A stretch of DNA of 19,600 nucleotides. Origin: Candidatus Atribacter alterifermentans. Lineage in GTDB: Bacteria; Atribacterota; Atribacteria; Atribacterales; Atribacteraceae. Both the position numbers and the translations under genes were made by a program. Below the pieces are notes generated by a model. It was given only the letters and a program-made list of their open reading frames with translations, ran no database searches and was not told where the DNA came from. Position 1 is the stretch's first letter. Each line of letters begins with the position of its first letter. Shown in pieces: positions 7,318 to 15,213 of this stretch. The stretch lies in NCBI GenBank assembly GCA_012517635.1, contig JAAYUP010000130.1, forward strand, positions 1-19,600, written 5' to 3'.

Positions 7318-7335
7318 TGATAACCACCTTTATCA
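7318..7335 (-). promoter_or_regulatory. small palindrome over the ATPase ribosome site
   Basis: TGATAA and TTATCA are perfect inverted arms separated by six bases that contain most of the Shine-Dalgarno. The palindrome ends two bases from the start codon. It could be an operator or a weak hairpin hiding the ribosome site; chance is not excluded for six-base arms. Confidence 0.3.
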
Positions 7336-7463
7336 TTGAGCCATTTGTGAAATCATACCTGACAAGAAGATACAAATAGCCGCTCTTTAATGCTAATCAA
7401 TACTTTTTTTTCTGTCAAGGTCGGTTACAATGATAGGGAAATTTATGTCATAGAGGTGGATAT

Positions 7464-7880
7464 GTGAAAAGTTACCGAAAAGAACTATGGTTTGAAACAT
7501 CACAAAGGAGAAGTTTTATTTGCATCACTCCAAGGATCAGGACCTGTTTAGAAGAAAGTCATATTAAAGAAGGATTGCTTCTCTGTAATGCGATGCATAT
7601 AACTGCCAGTGTTTTTATCAATGATAATGAAACTGGCTTACATCAAGACTTTGAGAAATGGCTGGAAAAGTTAGCACCAGAAAAACCGTATAACCAATAT
7701 CAGCACAATGGATTTGAAGACAATGCTGATGCCCACTTGAAACGGACCATCATGGGAAGAGAAGTTGTTATTGCTGTAACCGATGGAAAATTGGATTTAG
7801 GTCCATGGGAAGAAGTTTTTTACGGAGAATTTGATGGGAAAAGAAGAAAGAGAGTTTTAGTTAAAATAATTGGGGAATGA
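7464..7880 (+). CDS. YjbQ family (UPF0047) protein, secondary thiamine-phosphate synthase
   Basis: This 138-residue protein spans the whole YjbQ/UPF0047 family. Recognisable parts are MHITASVFINDNE at 44-56 (usually HTTA...NEN), HNGFEDNADAHLKRTIMG at 81-98 with His91, the strand-turn DGKLDLGPWEEVFYGEFDG at 107-125 and the terminal RRKRVLVKI. Family members show a weak thiamine-phosphate synthase activity in vitro; the physiological role is unsettled. The start is GTG with GAGGTGG four bases upstream; no other in-frame start exists. It precedes iorA by 52 bases, which may link it to supply of thiamine diphosphate for IorA, although that is inference. Confidence 0.9.
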   Translation: MKSYRKELWFETSQRRSFICITPRIRTCLEESHIKEGLLLCNAMHITASVFINDNETGLHQDFEKWLEKLAPEKPYNQYQHNGFEDNADAHLKRTIMGREVVIAVTDGKLDLGPWEEVFYGEFDGKRRKRVLVKIIGE

Positions 7881-7932
7881 TTGAGACTCAATTTGGGAAA
7901 ATTTTTTCTTTTGAATGGAAGGAGCGAACTCA

Positions 7933-9684
7933 TTGAATAATCAAAAAAAGAATTCTTGTTTAATGTTAGGGAATGAAGCAATTGCCAGAGGTGCTTATGA
8001 AGGTGGTGTTCAGGTAGGTGCTGGTTATCCAGGGACTCCCAGTAGTGAAATACTTGAATATCTTAGTCAATACCGAGATGTTCATTCAAGGTGGTGCCCT
8101 AATGAAAAAGTTGCCCTTGAGGTAGCAGCTGGGGTAGCTATTGCTGGGGGACGTGCCTTAGCTACTATGAAACACGTGGGTTTAAATGTTGCCGCTGATC
8201 CATTGATGACTCTTTCCTACACTGGAGTGAGAGGAGGGTTGGTTATCGTAGTAGCCGATGATCCAGGAATGCATTCTTCTCAAAATGAACAAGATAGTCG
8301 TAACTATGCTCGGTTTGCAAAAATTCCTTTTTTAGAACCAGCGGACGGTGAGGAAGCTCGGATTTTTACCAAGGAAGCATTTTTAATTAGTGAAAAATTT
8401 GACACACCAATAATGGTTCGATCGACCACCCGGGTTTCACACTCTCGTTCGGTTGTCTATCCCCAGGGAAGGGTTCCTTTTACAGCATTTCCTTATCAAA
8501 AAGATGCTGAAAAATACGTAATGATTCCTGGATTTGCCAGAAAACGGAGAATTGCTCTTGAAAAGCGTTTGCAGAAAATAAAAGTATGGGTAGAAGAATC
8601 AGAACTCAATCGCATCGAAATGAGAGATACTCATTTGGGAATTATTACTGGAGGTGTCCTTTATAATCATGTTCGAGAGGTATTGCCTCAAGCTTCGGTG
8701 TTAAAATTAGGAATTGGTTACCCCTTACCGCTTCAAATGATATCAGATTTTGTTAGGAAAGTTAAAAATGTAGGAGTGGTTGAAGAATTAGATCCCTTCT
8801 GGGAAAACGAGATGAAAGCAGCGGGTTTTTCGGTTGAGGGGAGAAATCGAATTCCCGGAATTGGTGAGATCACCCCTGATATTCTTAGAGTCTCTTTATT
8901 AGGCATTCCTCTTCCCCCGCCACCAATAAACGATTTGAGTCAATATCTTTTCCCTCGTCCGCCAATCATGTGTGCTGGGTGCCCTCATCGCGGGGTCTTT
9001 CAAGTGCTTTCAGACCTAAAAATTACTGTAACTGGAGATATTGGATGTTATACACTGGGAGTGATGCCACCAACTTCATCGATTGATTCTTGTATTTGTA
9101 TGGGAGCTTCAATTTCAAATGCTGAAGGTTTTAAATTAGCTCATCCCGAGTTAACAGTAGGAGCGGTCATCGGTGATTCAACTTTTATTCACAGCGGAAT
9201 CGATCCTCTTTTAGATGCAGTTTACAACCAAACCAATATTTTAGTTTTTATATTAGATAACAGCATTACCGCCATGACTGGAGGACAAAATCACCCAGGA
9301 ACAGGAGTTACTTTGATGGGTGAAAAAACCTCAACGCTTGACCTCGAAAGGTTGGTAAAAGCCTTAGGAGTGAAAGAAGTTCATCATCTGAGTTCATTTG
9401 ATATTTTACATTTCCGATCCCTCCTGAAGGAAGCGATAAGAAAGAATTCTGGACCAACGGTCTTTATTCTCACCGAACCCTGTCAGCTTATTCGAAAACA
9501 AGAAAAAAAGAATTTCTATCAAGTGGATCCAGATCTCTGTCGGCTTTGTAAGAAATGTTTGCAATTAGGTTGTCCAGCAATTCAGCTTGATGGCGATCGT
9601 GTTGAAATTATTGAGGAATATTGTCGTGCTTGTGGAGTTTGTAGCCAAATTTGCCAGTTTAATGCAATAAAGGAGGAAAACTAA
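7933..9684 (+). CDS. iorA: indolepyruvate:ferredoxin oxidoreductase, alpha subunit
   Basis: The product has 583 residues from TTG 7933, chosen because AAGGAG at 7919-7924 stands eight bases upstream; the in-frame ATG at 7915 has no ribosome site. The N-terminal pyrimidine-binding half contains YPGTPSSEI at about 32-40. The thiamine-diphosphate half contains CAGCPHRG (about 347), GDIGCYTLG (about 367) and GDSTFIHSG (about 414) with a later NSITAMTGGQ. The C-terminus is a two-cluster ferredoxin domain: Cys536, 539, 542, 547 and Cys564, 567, 570, 574. With IorB it oxidatively decarboxylates aryl pyruvates to aryl-acetyl-CoA, passing electrons to ferredoxin; the reaction is reversible. It is cytoplasmic and oxygen-sensitive, fitting an anaerobe. 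It forms an operon with iorB. Confidence 0.95.
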   Translation: MNNQKKNSCLMLGNEAIARGAYEGGVQVGAGYPGTPSSEILEYLSQYRDVHSRWCPNEKVALEVAAGVAIAGGRALATMKHVGLNVAADPLMTLSYTGVRGGLVIVVADDPGMHSSQNEQDSRNYARFAKIPFLEPADGEEARIFTKEAFLISEKFDTPIMVRSTTRVSHSRSVVYPQGRVPFTAFPYQKDAEKYVMIPGFARKRRIALEKRLQKIKVWVEESELNRIEMRDTHLGIITGGVLYNHVREVLPQASVLKLGIGYPLPLQMISDFVRKVKNVGVVEELDPFWENEMKAAGFSVEGRNRIPGIGEITPDILRVSLLGIPLPPPPINDLSQYLFPRPPIMCAGCPHRGVFQVLSDLKITVTGDIGCYTLGVMPPTSSIDSCICMGASISNAEGFKLAHPELTVGAVIGDSTFIHSGIDPLLDAVYNQTNILVFILDNSITAMTGGQNHPGTGVTLMGEKTSTLDLERLVKALGVKEVHHLSSFDILHFRSLLKEAIRKNSGPTVFILTEPCQLIRKQEKKNFYQVDPDLCRLCKKCLQLGCPAIQLDGDRVEIIEEYCRACGVCSQICQFNAIKEEN

Positions 9685-9686
9685 TC

Positions 9687-10268
9687 ATGAAATATGGTGG
9701 TATTGTTATCGTTGGAGTAGGCGGAACTGGCGTTTTGAAAGCAAGCGAAATACTATCAAAATTCCTCCTGAATCAAGGTTTTGACGTTCGTCAATCGGAA
9801 GTTCATGGAATGGCGCAGCGTGGTGGGTCAGTTATCACCCAAATCAAATATGGTGAAAAAGTTTTTTCTCCCTTATTAGGAAAAGGTGAAGCTCAATACA
9901 TGATTGCCATTGAAGAAACTGAAGCGTTGCGTTATAGTGAATTTCTTTCTTCTGATGCAACGATCATCATTAATACTTGGAGGCTTAATCCGGTAGGGAT
10001 GAAACCAGAACCGTATACCGGTTTTTCGGCTCGTTTATTCAGGGAAAAAGGCTTTTCAGTATATGAGGTGAATGCTCTTTCAATTGCTGAATCCCTTCAA
10101 AATTCAAGAGTAGTGAATACCGTATTGATTGGTGCTATGAGTAAATTATTTCATTTCGATAGTGAAAATATATGGGAAGAAGTGATGAAGGAGACATTTC
10201 CTCAAAAACTCTTTCAAATCAATATGGTAGCTTTCTTAAAAGGGAGAGAATCGGTATCCATAAAGTAA
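9687..10268 (+). CDS. iorB: indolepyruvate:ferredoxin oxidoreductase, beta subunit
   Basis: This 193-residue gamma-type 2-oxoacid oxidoreductase subunit has the nucleotide-like loop GVGGTGV at 10-16 and the family signature SEVHGMAQRGG at 37-47. Its length is usual for stand-alone IorB. It pairs with IorA to complete the CoA-dependent enzyme. The start lies two bases after the iorA stop, with AGGAGG (9671-9676) inside the end of iorA, so translation is probably coupled. No clear terminator follows at once; a new promoter begins 40 bases downstream. Confidence 0.95.
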   Translation: MKYGGIVIVGVGGTGVLKASEILSKFLLNQGFDVRQSEVHGMAQRGGSVITQIKYGEKVFSPLLGKGEAQYMIAIEETEALRYSEFLSSDATIIINTWRLNPVGMKPEPYTGFSARLFREKGFSVYEVNALSIAESLQNSRVVNTVLIGAMSKLFHFDSENIWEEVMKETFPQKLFQINMVAFLKGRESVSIK

Positions 10269-10308
10269 ATGAATTTATTCAGGAATAAAGTTGAATATCA
10301 CTTTTAAG

Positions 10309-10336
10309 TTGACAAATTTTTCTTAATGAATATAAT
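10309..10336 (+). promoter_or_regulatory. consensus sigma-70 promoter without an ORF
   Basis: A perfect TTGACA (10309-10314) and perfect TATAAT (10331-10336) are 16 bases apart. This is the best promoter match seen in the window. A start near 10343 would give an RNA beginning in A-rich sequence and entering the hairpin at 10392. No plus-strand ORF above about a dozen codons follows before the convergent hydrolase gene. Confidence 0.75.
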
Positions 10337-10342
10337 AGTGCA

Positions 10343-10570
10343 GGAAAAGAAAACTTTAAAAAAGAAGAGATAAATAGAAAATCCCCTCCTTGCATTTATA
10401 GGGAGCCGACTCGCCCGAGTTAGCTCCCTATAAATGTTTTAAGGGAAGATTTACTTAAATAACTAAATAGCGACCAATAAAAGTGCAATAGATACACCTC
10501 CCTTAGATTCCTCTCTTTGAGGCAACTCAATGAACAATTTCCCTTCTTGGAGGGGTGTCGTTTTGTATAT
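10343..10570 (+). ncRNA. candidate small non-coding RNA
   Basis: Downstream of the promoter lies a perfect 14-bp stem, CATTTATAGGGAGC (10392-10405) with GCTCCCTATAAATG (10422-10435). Its loop has an inner ACTCG/CGAGT hairpin and it is followed by TTTT. Weaker pairing (AAATC near 10379 with GATTT near 10448) extends it. A second structure at 10491-10560 brings ACACC and TCC together with GGA and GGTGT around a TTGAG-GCAA-CTCAA hairpin, again followed by TTTT. It matches no RNA family I recognise; I see no 6S, SRP, tmRNA or RNase P signature. The 3' end could be about 10440 or about 10565. Alternatives are a terminator of iorAB or a mobile palindrome. Confidence 0.4.
10392..10439. terminator. 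long perfect hairpin with short T tract
   Basis: The 14-bp perfect stem has a 16-base loop that contains an inner five-pair hairpin, and the stem runs straight into TTTT (10436-10439 after the arm). As a plus-strand terminator it would end read-through from iorB or the short RNA from the promoter at 10309. The T tract is short, so termination is likely but not certain; the T/A composition is not symmetric for the minus strand. Confidence 0.45.
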
Positions 10571-10591
10571 TACTACCCAAAAAAGCAATCT

Positions 10592-11407
10592 TTATTTTTG
10601 ATTCGAGATTTGGCGAAATAAATCAATAATTTTTTTCGGGACTCCAAAATAGCGCTCAAATAATAGACCATGGCCGGTAGGAAACCAAAAAATTTTTTTT
10701 GGTGAAGGAGAGCGTTCAAAGAGTGCCCAAGTACATTCAGGAGGAATGATGATATCCTTGCTTGCATTAAAAAAGGAGATCGGCGTATGATCAAAAGATG
10801 ATATCCAATGAAGTGGATCGAGGTCTTTCCAGCGTTGTGCAAGGTTGAAGGGTGAAATTTTATTTTTAAGGAGGCTATATCGGATATTCACCATGGAATC
10901 AAGCATGCTTTCACGAGCAAGAATTTCTATATTTCCACCTCCAACCACCAGAGCAATACTTTTAAATTTTCCATATTGAGCACACACGATACTTCCAATT
11001 AAGGCTCCCAAGCTTACTCCCCAGAAAAAAAGTGAGTGACGATCGAAATCGGGATGGTTTTCGATAAATTGAAGGGCGATCAATGAATCATGGATTGTTC
11101 TATAAAAGGCTTTTTCATCACTTTCCAAATCAGGAGAGAGAATATCTTTTCCAGTTTGGGTCCGATCGCCGTGATATTCCATGTCGATAGCGACTGCCAT
11201 AAAGCCCGATTTTCCAATCTCATTGGCAAGAAATTGGATATTTTCCTTACTGCCACGATAATAATGAAGAAAAAAAATAGCCGGGTAGGGAGGCGGAATG
11301 GTTGGTTTCACCATCAAGGCAGGGATTTGAGGGTTGATATAAAACTTGGTTAAGAGATAATTATTGCTTTGCCGGATAATGTGATGGGATTTTTGATCAA
11401 CGTTCAT
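10592..11407 (-). CDS. alpha/beta hydrolase (dienelactone hydrolase / acyl-peptidase-like)
   Basis: This 271-residue cytoplasmic alpha/beta hydrolase has the nucleophile elbow GVSLG at 130-134 (Ser132), an acid in NASKDIIIPPE (Asp218) and the histidine in PTGHGLL (His246), a complete catalytic triad in the expected order. The N-terminal part HYYRGSKENIQFLANEIGKSGFMAVAIDMEYHGDR matches the oxyanion strand and the typical D-x-x-x-HG turn of this superfamily. There is no signal peptide. Substrate is unknown; esters, thioesters or peptides are all possible. GGTGGAAA lies just upstream of the ATG. It is transcribed alone, divergent from pckA and convergent with the candidate RNA. Confidence 0.85.
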   Translation of the reverse strand: MNVDQKSHHIIRQSNNYLLTKFYINPQIPALMVKPTIPPPYPAIFFLHYYRGSKENIQFLANEIGKSGFMAVAIDMEYHGDRTQTGKDILSPDLESDEKAFYRTIHDSLIALQFIENHPDFDRHSLFFWGVSLGALIGSIVCAQYGKFKSIALVVGGGNIEILARESMLDSMVNIRYSLLKNKISPFNLAQRWKDLDPLHWISSFDHTPISFFNASKDIIIPPECTWALFERSPSPKKIFWFPTGHGLLFERYFGVPKKIIDLFRQISNQK

Positions 11408-11572
11408 GTTTTTCCACCAATACGTTTTTATTGTTTTTTATACAAATTATGATTTGATAACATTTGTTTATTTCATTATACCCCATATTTGCATATTGAA
11501 TTTTTCCGATTGATTTCCAAATGAATTCATTGATTTTCTCTTTTTCCAGCTTTTGGAATAAGAATATCATAC

Positions 11573-11600
11573 TTGATGAATAAGAAATTTATGGTAGAAT
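11573..11600 (+). promoter_or_regulatory. probable sigma-70 promoter of pckA
   Basis: TTGATG (11573-11578) and TAGAAT (11595-11600) are 16 bases apart, and TG one base before the -10 gives an extended -10 element. It sits 34 bases before the pckA start, giving a short leader. Confidence 0.55.
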
Positions 11601-11634
11601 TGAAAATATTCTTTTTTAGGAAGGTGAGAACTTG

Positions 11635-13182
11635 ATGCAGAAGGCCCATTATTCATTTGAAAAATCAGGTGTATTTAACCCTAAGCAAGTGTTTTATCAT
11701 TTAAGCATACCTGAATTATTTGAGCATGCATTGCAAAAAAAAGAGGGCATATTATCATCTACAGGTGCATTCAGTGTTCTCACTGGGGCTTATACCGGTC
11801 GATCACCAGAAGATCGTTTTTTTGTTGATGATGAAATGACTCATGATTTAATTGACTGGGGAAAGACCAATAAACCAGTATCCAAGGACATCTTTGAGCG
11901 TTTGTATGCCAAAATGCTCAGCTATCTCCAACAAAAAGATATATACATTGATGATGCTTTTGTAGGGACTGATCCAGAGAGCCGTTTGGCAGTTCGTTTC
12001 ATAAATGAATATGCTTATGCTTCAATATTTGTAAATAATATGTTTTTAGAACCCACCGCCCAAGAGTTACAATCTTTTGTTCCGGATTTTACTGTATTCT
12101 GTTTCCCGCGTTTCAAGGCAATTCCTGATATCGATGGCGTTCGATCAGAAGCTTTTGTAATTATCAATTTCAAAGAAAAAAAAGTGATCATCGGTGGTAC
12201 GTCCTATGGTGGCGAGATAAAAAAAGCCATTTTTACAGTGATGAATTATATTCTTCCTCAAAAAGGGATTCTCCCAATGCACTGCTCGGCAAATATCGGG
12301 AAAGAAGGAGATGTGGCCATATTTTTTGGCTTATCAGGAACCGGTAAAACTTCACTTTCAGCTGATATCGAAAGACGCCTGATTGGCGACGATGAACATG
12401 GTTGGTCTGATCAGGGAATCTTTAACTTTGAGGGAGGTTGCTATGCAAAGTGTATCAATCTTTCGAAAGAAAAAGAACCACAAATCTGGGACGCAATCCG
12501 TTATGGAGCGATAATGGAAAATGTTTATCTTGATCCAGATTCCCGCCAACCGGACTATGCTGACAACCGATATACTGAGAATACCCGGGCGAGCTATCCT
12601 ATTGAATTTATCCCAAATGCCTTCATTCCAGGAATTGTAAAACATCCACAAGTGGTTATATTTTTAACCGCGGATGCATTCGGAGTGATGCCTCCAGTAT
12701 CAAAACTAACAACCGAAAAAGCAGTTTACAACTTCATTTTGGGGTATACCAGTAAATTGGCTGGAACTGAAAGAGGGATAGTCGAGCCGCAAACCACTTT
12801 TTCGGTGTGCTTTGGAGCGCCTTTTATGCCTCTCAATCCCAAAACCTACGCACACATGTTGGGAGAGAAGATAACCAAGCATGGTTCAAGAGTTTATTTA
12901 ATTAATACCGGTTGGGTTGGAGGACCTTACGGAATAGGGAAGAGAATTGATATTGATTATACTCGGAAGATGGTAAGGGCTGTGATTGATGGAACGATTG
13001 ATCAAAATGGCTATCACGAAGACCCAATTTTCAAGCTTTTGATTCCGAACAAATTACCTGGTATTTCCAATGATATCTTGAATCCTGGAAATCTCTGGAA
13101 CAATCACTCTGATTATGCGAACGAGGCTCAGAAACTGAAAAATCGTTTTGATGAGGTTATGAAGAAATACCTCCCACTTTGA
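11635..13182 (+). CDS. pckA: phosphoenolpyruvate carboxykinase (ATP)
   Basis: This 515-residue enzyme is close to the usual length of the ATP-dependent class. TGRSPEDRF lies at about 54-62, the kinase-1a loop GLSGTGKT at 232-239 and the metal-binding GDDEHGW at 251-257, followed by FNFEGGCYAKCINL. Later ENTRASYPIEFIPNA and the C-terminal LINTGWVGGPYG are also family hallmarks. It interconverts oxaloacetate + ATP with PEP + CO2 + ADP in the cytoplasm; in fermenters it can run towards oxaloacetate and yield ATP. ATG 11635 is preferred over the adjoining TTG 11632 because AAGGTGAG at 11621-11628 is better spaced. An extended -10 promoter lies upstream and a strong terminator downstream, so it is monocistronic. 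Confidence 0.96.
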   Translation: MQKAHYSFEKSGVFNPKQVFYHLSIPELFEHALQKKEGILSSTGAFSVLTGAYTGRSPEDRFFVDDEMTHDLIDWGKTNKPVSKDIFERLYAKMLSYLQQKDIYIDDAFVGTDPESRLAVRFINEYAYASIFVNNMFLEPTAQELQSFVPDFTVFCFPRFKAIPDIDGVRSEAFVIINFKEKKVIIGGTSYGGEIKKAIFTVMNYILPQKGILPMHCSANIGKEGDVAIFFGLSGTGKTSLSADIERRLIGDDEHGWSDQGIFNFEGGCYAKCINLSKEKEPQIWDAIRYGAIMENVYLDPDSRQPDYADNRYTENTRASYPIEFIPNAFIPGIVKHPQVVIFLTADAFGVMPPVSKLTTEKAVYNFILGYTSKLAGTERGIVEPQTTFSVCFGAPFMPLNPKTYAHMLGEKITKHGSRVYLINTGWVGGPYGIGKRIDIDYTRKMVRAVIDGTIDQNGYHEDPIFKLLIPNKLPGISNDILNPGNLWNNHSDYANEAQKLKNRFDEVMKKYLPL

Positions 13183-13196
13183 AAAAAAATTCGATA

Positions 13197-13230
13197 AAAA
13201 AAGCGGTCGCCTTAAACGACCGCTTTTTTT
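13197..13230. terminator. bidirectional rho-independent terminator
   Basis: The stem GCGGTCG (13203-13209) and CGACCGC (13217-13223) has a seven-base loop, with A residues on the left and seven T residues on the right. It ends pckA on the plus strand, and its A tract serves as a T tract for the convergent ACT-protein gene, whose stop is at 13229. Confidence 0.92.
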
Positions 13231-13660
13231 ATTCATACTTATAAATCTCTTCATCACTAAGAAGTTGAAAGTTGTTTCGTTCTAAAACACTTTGAGCTCG
13301 TGGTTGACTTTCTACCTGAATAATGAGGATCGCATTTTTGCCACTCGTCACAACAAATCCGTAAGCATCTTCAATGTTAATGTTGTTTTCTGCTAAAACT
13401 TGGGCAACCCGATGGAGACCACTTGGCAGGTCTTCCATAATGACCGCAATGACTTCTTGCAAATAGGATGGGATCCCCTGACTACGAAGAATATCGAAAG
13501 CTTTATGAGGTTGATCGACCAATACTTTTATCACTCCAAAACCATTCGCGCTCGATATGGTTATTGCCCGAATGTTAATCGAAGCTTGTGAGAATAAGCG
13601 TGTTAATTTTTCTATTCTCCCCGGTTTATTTTCAGCAAAAATTGAAACCTGATGGGCCAT
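13229..13660 (-). CDS. tandem ACT-domain protein
   Basis: This 143-residue protein consists of two ACT ligand-binding domains: about 4-65 (beginning VSIFAENKPGRIEKLTRLF, the classical start of an ACT domain) and about 70-137. There is no catalytic domain. Such proteins bind amino acids at domain interfaces, and stand-alone tandem ACT proteins are often found next to phenylacetate-CoA ligases and IorAB. Here it follows paaK by 26 bases on the same strand, so it may sense an aromatic amino acid and adjust PaaK or IorAB; that is inference. AAGGAG precedes the ATG. The stop lies inside the bidirectional terminator. Confidence 0.9.
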   Translation of the reverse strand: MAHQVSIFAENKPGRIEKLTRLFSQASINIRAITISSANGFGVIKVLVDQPHKAFDILRSQGIPSYLQEVIAVIMEDLPSGLHRVAQVLAENNINIEDAYGFVVTSGKNAILIIQVESQPRAQSVLERNNFQLLSDEEIYKYE

Positions 13661-13686
13661 ATTCTGTCCGCACTCCTTTCAAAAAA

Positions 13687-14985
13687 TTATAATTGACGTT
13701 TATCAACTACCCGGACGGCTTTTCCCTCGGTTGTAGGAAGTGTCCCTGGTTCAACTAAAATGATCTCTGGATTGACTAACGTTTCAGAACGAATTTCTGC
13801 TTGAATGCGTTCTCTTAATCGTTCCAGCTTGGGAAGATCACCAATAAAGAGATCGGGTTTAATTTCTATTTCGATTTTCATGGTATCCCGAAGATCTTTT
13901 CTCTCTAAAGTGACGAGATAATTTGAGCCTACTTCAGGATTATTCATCAACACTTTATCAATTTGAATTGGAAAAATATTCACTCCGTGGTAAATAAACA
14001 TGTCATCGGTTCGTCCTTGGATGCGTGAAATGCGATAATGAGTCCTCCCACAGGGACATGGTTCATCGATCCAATAAGCCAAATCTTTCGTTCGGTAACG
14101 GAGAATTGGAGTTGCTTCCCGGCAGAGGGTAGTGAGAATGATCTCGCCCAATTCACCAGGGGGGCATGGCTCGAGGGTTTTTGGATCCACGATTTCTAAA
14201 ATATAGGCGTCTTCCCAAAGGTGCAATCCATTCTGATAGACACATTCAAAAGCGACACCAGGACCGTTCATTTCAGATAAACCATAGGAATTAAATGCTT
14301 TTGCTTGATAGAGTTCCTCAATTCGTTGACGGGTTTCTTCGCTATGAGGTTCAGCCCCAATCAACATGATCTTTAAGTTTAAATCTCGGGAGGAATCCAA
14401 GCCTTCACTTTTGATGAGATTTGAGAGTAGGAGTGTATAACTCGGAATGATATGGATTACCGTCGTTTGAAAATTTTTGAGAAACCAAATTTGACGTTTA
14501 CTATTTCCAGCAGCAATCGGAATTACCAAGGTACCGATTTTTTCAGCTCCATAATGCATTCCAAGACCACCAGTAAAAAGACCATAACTCATCATATTTT
14601 GAAAAATATCATTTTTCCGTACTCCCACTCCATAGAGCGAACGGGCTACTAAATTAGACCAGGAATCAATGTCAGAAGCAGTATGATAAATAACTGTCGG
14701 AACACCAGTGGTTCCCGAAGAAGAATGGAGACGAACCACATCTTCCAGAGATGTAGCTAAAAATCCATAAGGAAAACCACTCCGCAGGTCTTCTTTGGTT
14801 GTAGGAGGAATATTTTGTAAGTCTTTAAGAGATGCAATTTTTTCTGGTTGGAGATGGAGTTGGTCAAATAATTTCTTATAGTAGGGTGTTTTTGCTGCAC
14901 GCAACATGGTTTCATGGAGCCGTTTTGACTGTAATTGGGTTAATTGTTCCCGATCCAATGTTTCAATGTCTTTTTCCCAATACAA
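13687..14985 (-). CDS. paaK: phenylacetate-CoA ligase (AMP-forming)
   Basis: This 432-residue adenylate-forming ligase has the ATP loop SSSGTTG at 88-94, the A5-like motif SYGLSEMNGPG at 233-243, YRTKD at 297-301 and the C-terminal lysine in TTEGKAV (Lys422). Its length is typical of PaaK. It activates phenylacetate or other aryl acids with ATP and CoA in the cytoplasm. Paired with an ACT protein in an organism with IorAB, it may feed aryl acids to reductive carboxylation for aromatic amino-acid synthesis, or handle fermentation end products. The start is TTG at 14985 with AAGGTGA six bases upstream; no ATG is in frame until residue 27. The substrate preference is not fixed by sequence. Confidence 0.93.
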   Translation of the reverse strand: MYWEKDIETLDREQLTQLQSKRLHETMLRAAKTPYYKKLFDQLHLQPEKIASLKDLQNIPPTTKEDLRSGFPYGFLATSLEDVVRLHSSSGTTGVPTVIYHTASDIDSWSNLVARSLYGVGVRKNDIFQNMMSYGLFTGGLGMHYGAEKIGTLVIPIAAGNSKRQIWFLKNFQTTVIHIIPSYTLLLSNLIKSEGLDSSRDLNLKIMLIGAEPHSEETRQRIEELYQAKAFNSYGLSEMNGPGVAFECVYQNGLHLWEDAYILEIVDPKTLEPCPPGELGEIILTTLCREATPILRYRTKDLAYWIDEPCPCGRTHYRISRIQGRTDDMFIYHGVNIFPIQIDKVLMNNPEVGSNYLVTLERKDLRDTMKIEIEIKPDLFIGDLPKLERLRERIQAEIRSETLVNPEIILVEPGTLPTTEGKAVRVVDKRQL

Positions 14986-15213
14986 TTGATATCACCTTCT
15001 TTTTTCTTTCTTCAAAAGCTCATTCTGATCAAGAAGAAATTATTTCATTCATTAAATTTAAAAACTAAAAAATGAAAAAGCTCATAGTGTTTATATCACA
15101 ATCATGTTTAAATATACCATGGAATAATCATATTTTTAAGAAAAAGCTTTGTTATAATAGTAACGACCATCAATAACCTTATAGGAAAAGCAGTCGGAAG
15201 CGAAGGTGTAAAT

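Noticed and set aside
7915..7932. ATG start for iorA
   Set aside because: No ribosome site precedes it, whereas AAGGAG is well spaced for the TTG at 7933.
10491..10560. ANTAR target RNA for the GAF-ANTAR protein
   Set aside because: The hairpins do not form a pair of six-base loops with the expected A and G positions.
10343..10570. 6S RNA, tmRNA, SRP RNA or a riboswitch
   Set aside because: No terminal pairing, tag frame, SRP tetraloop signature or downstream regulated gene fits these classes.
10573..10842. Minus-strand 89-codon frame overlapping the hydrolase
   Set aside because: It is in another frame of a well-supported alpha/beta hydrolase with a full catalytic triad.
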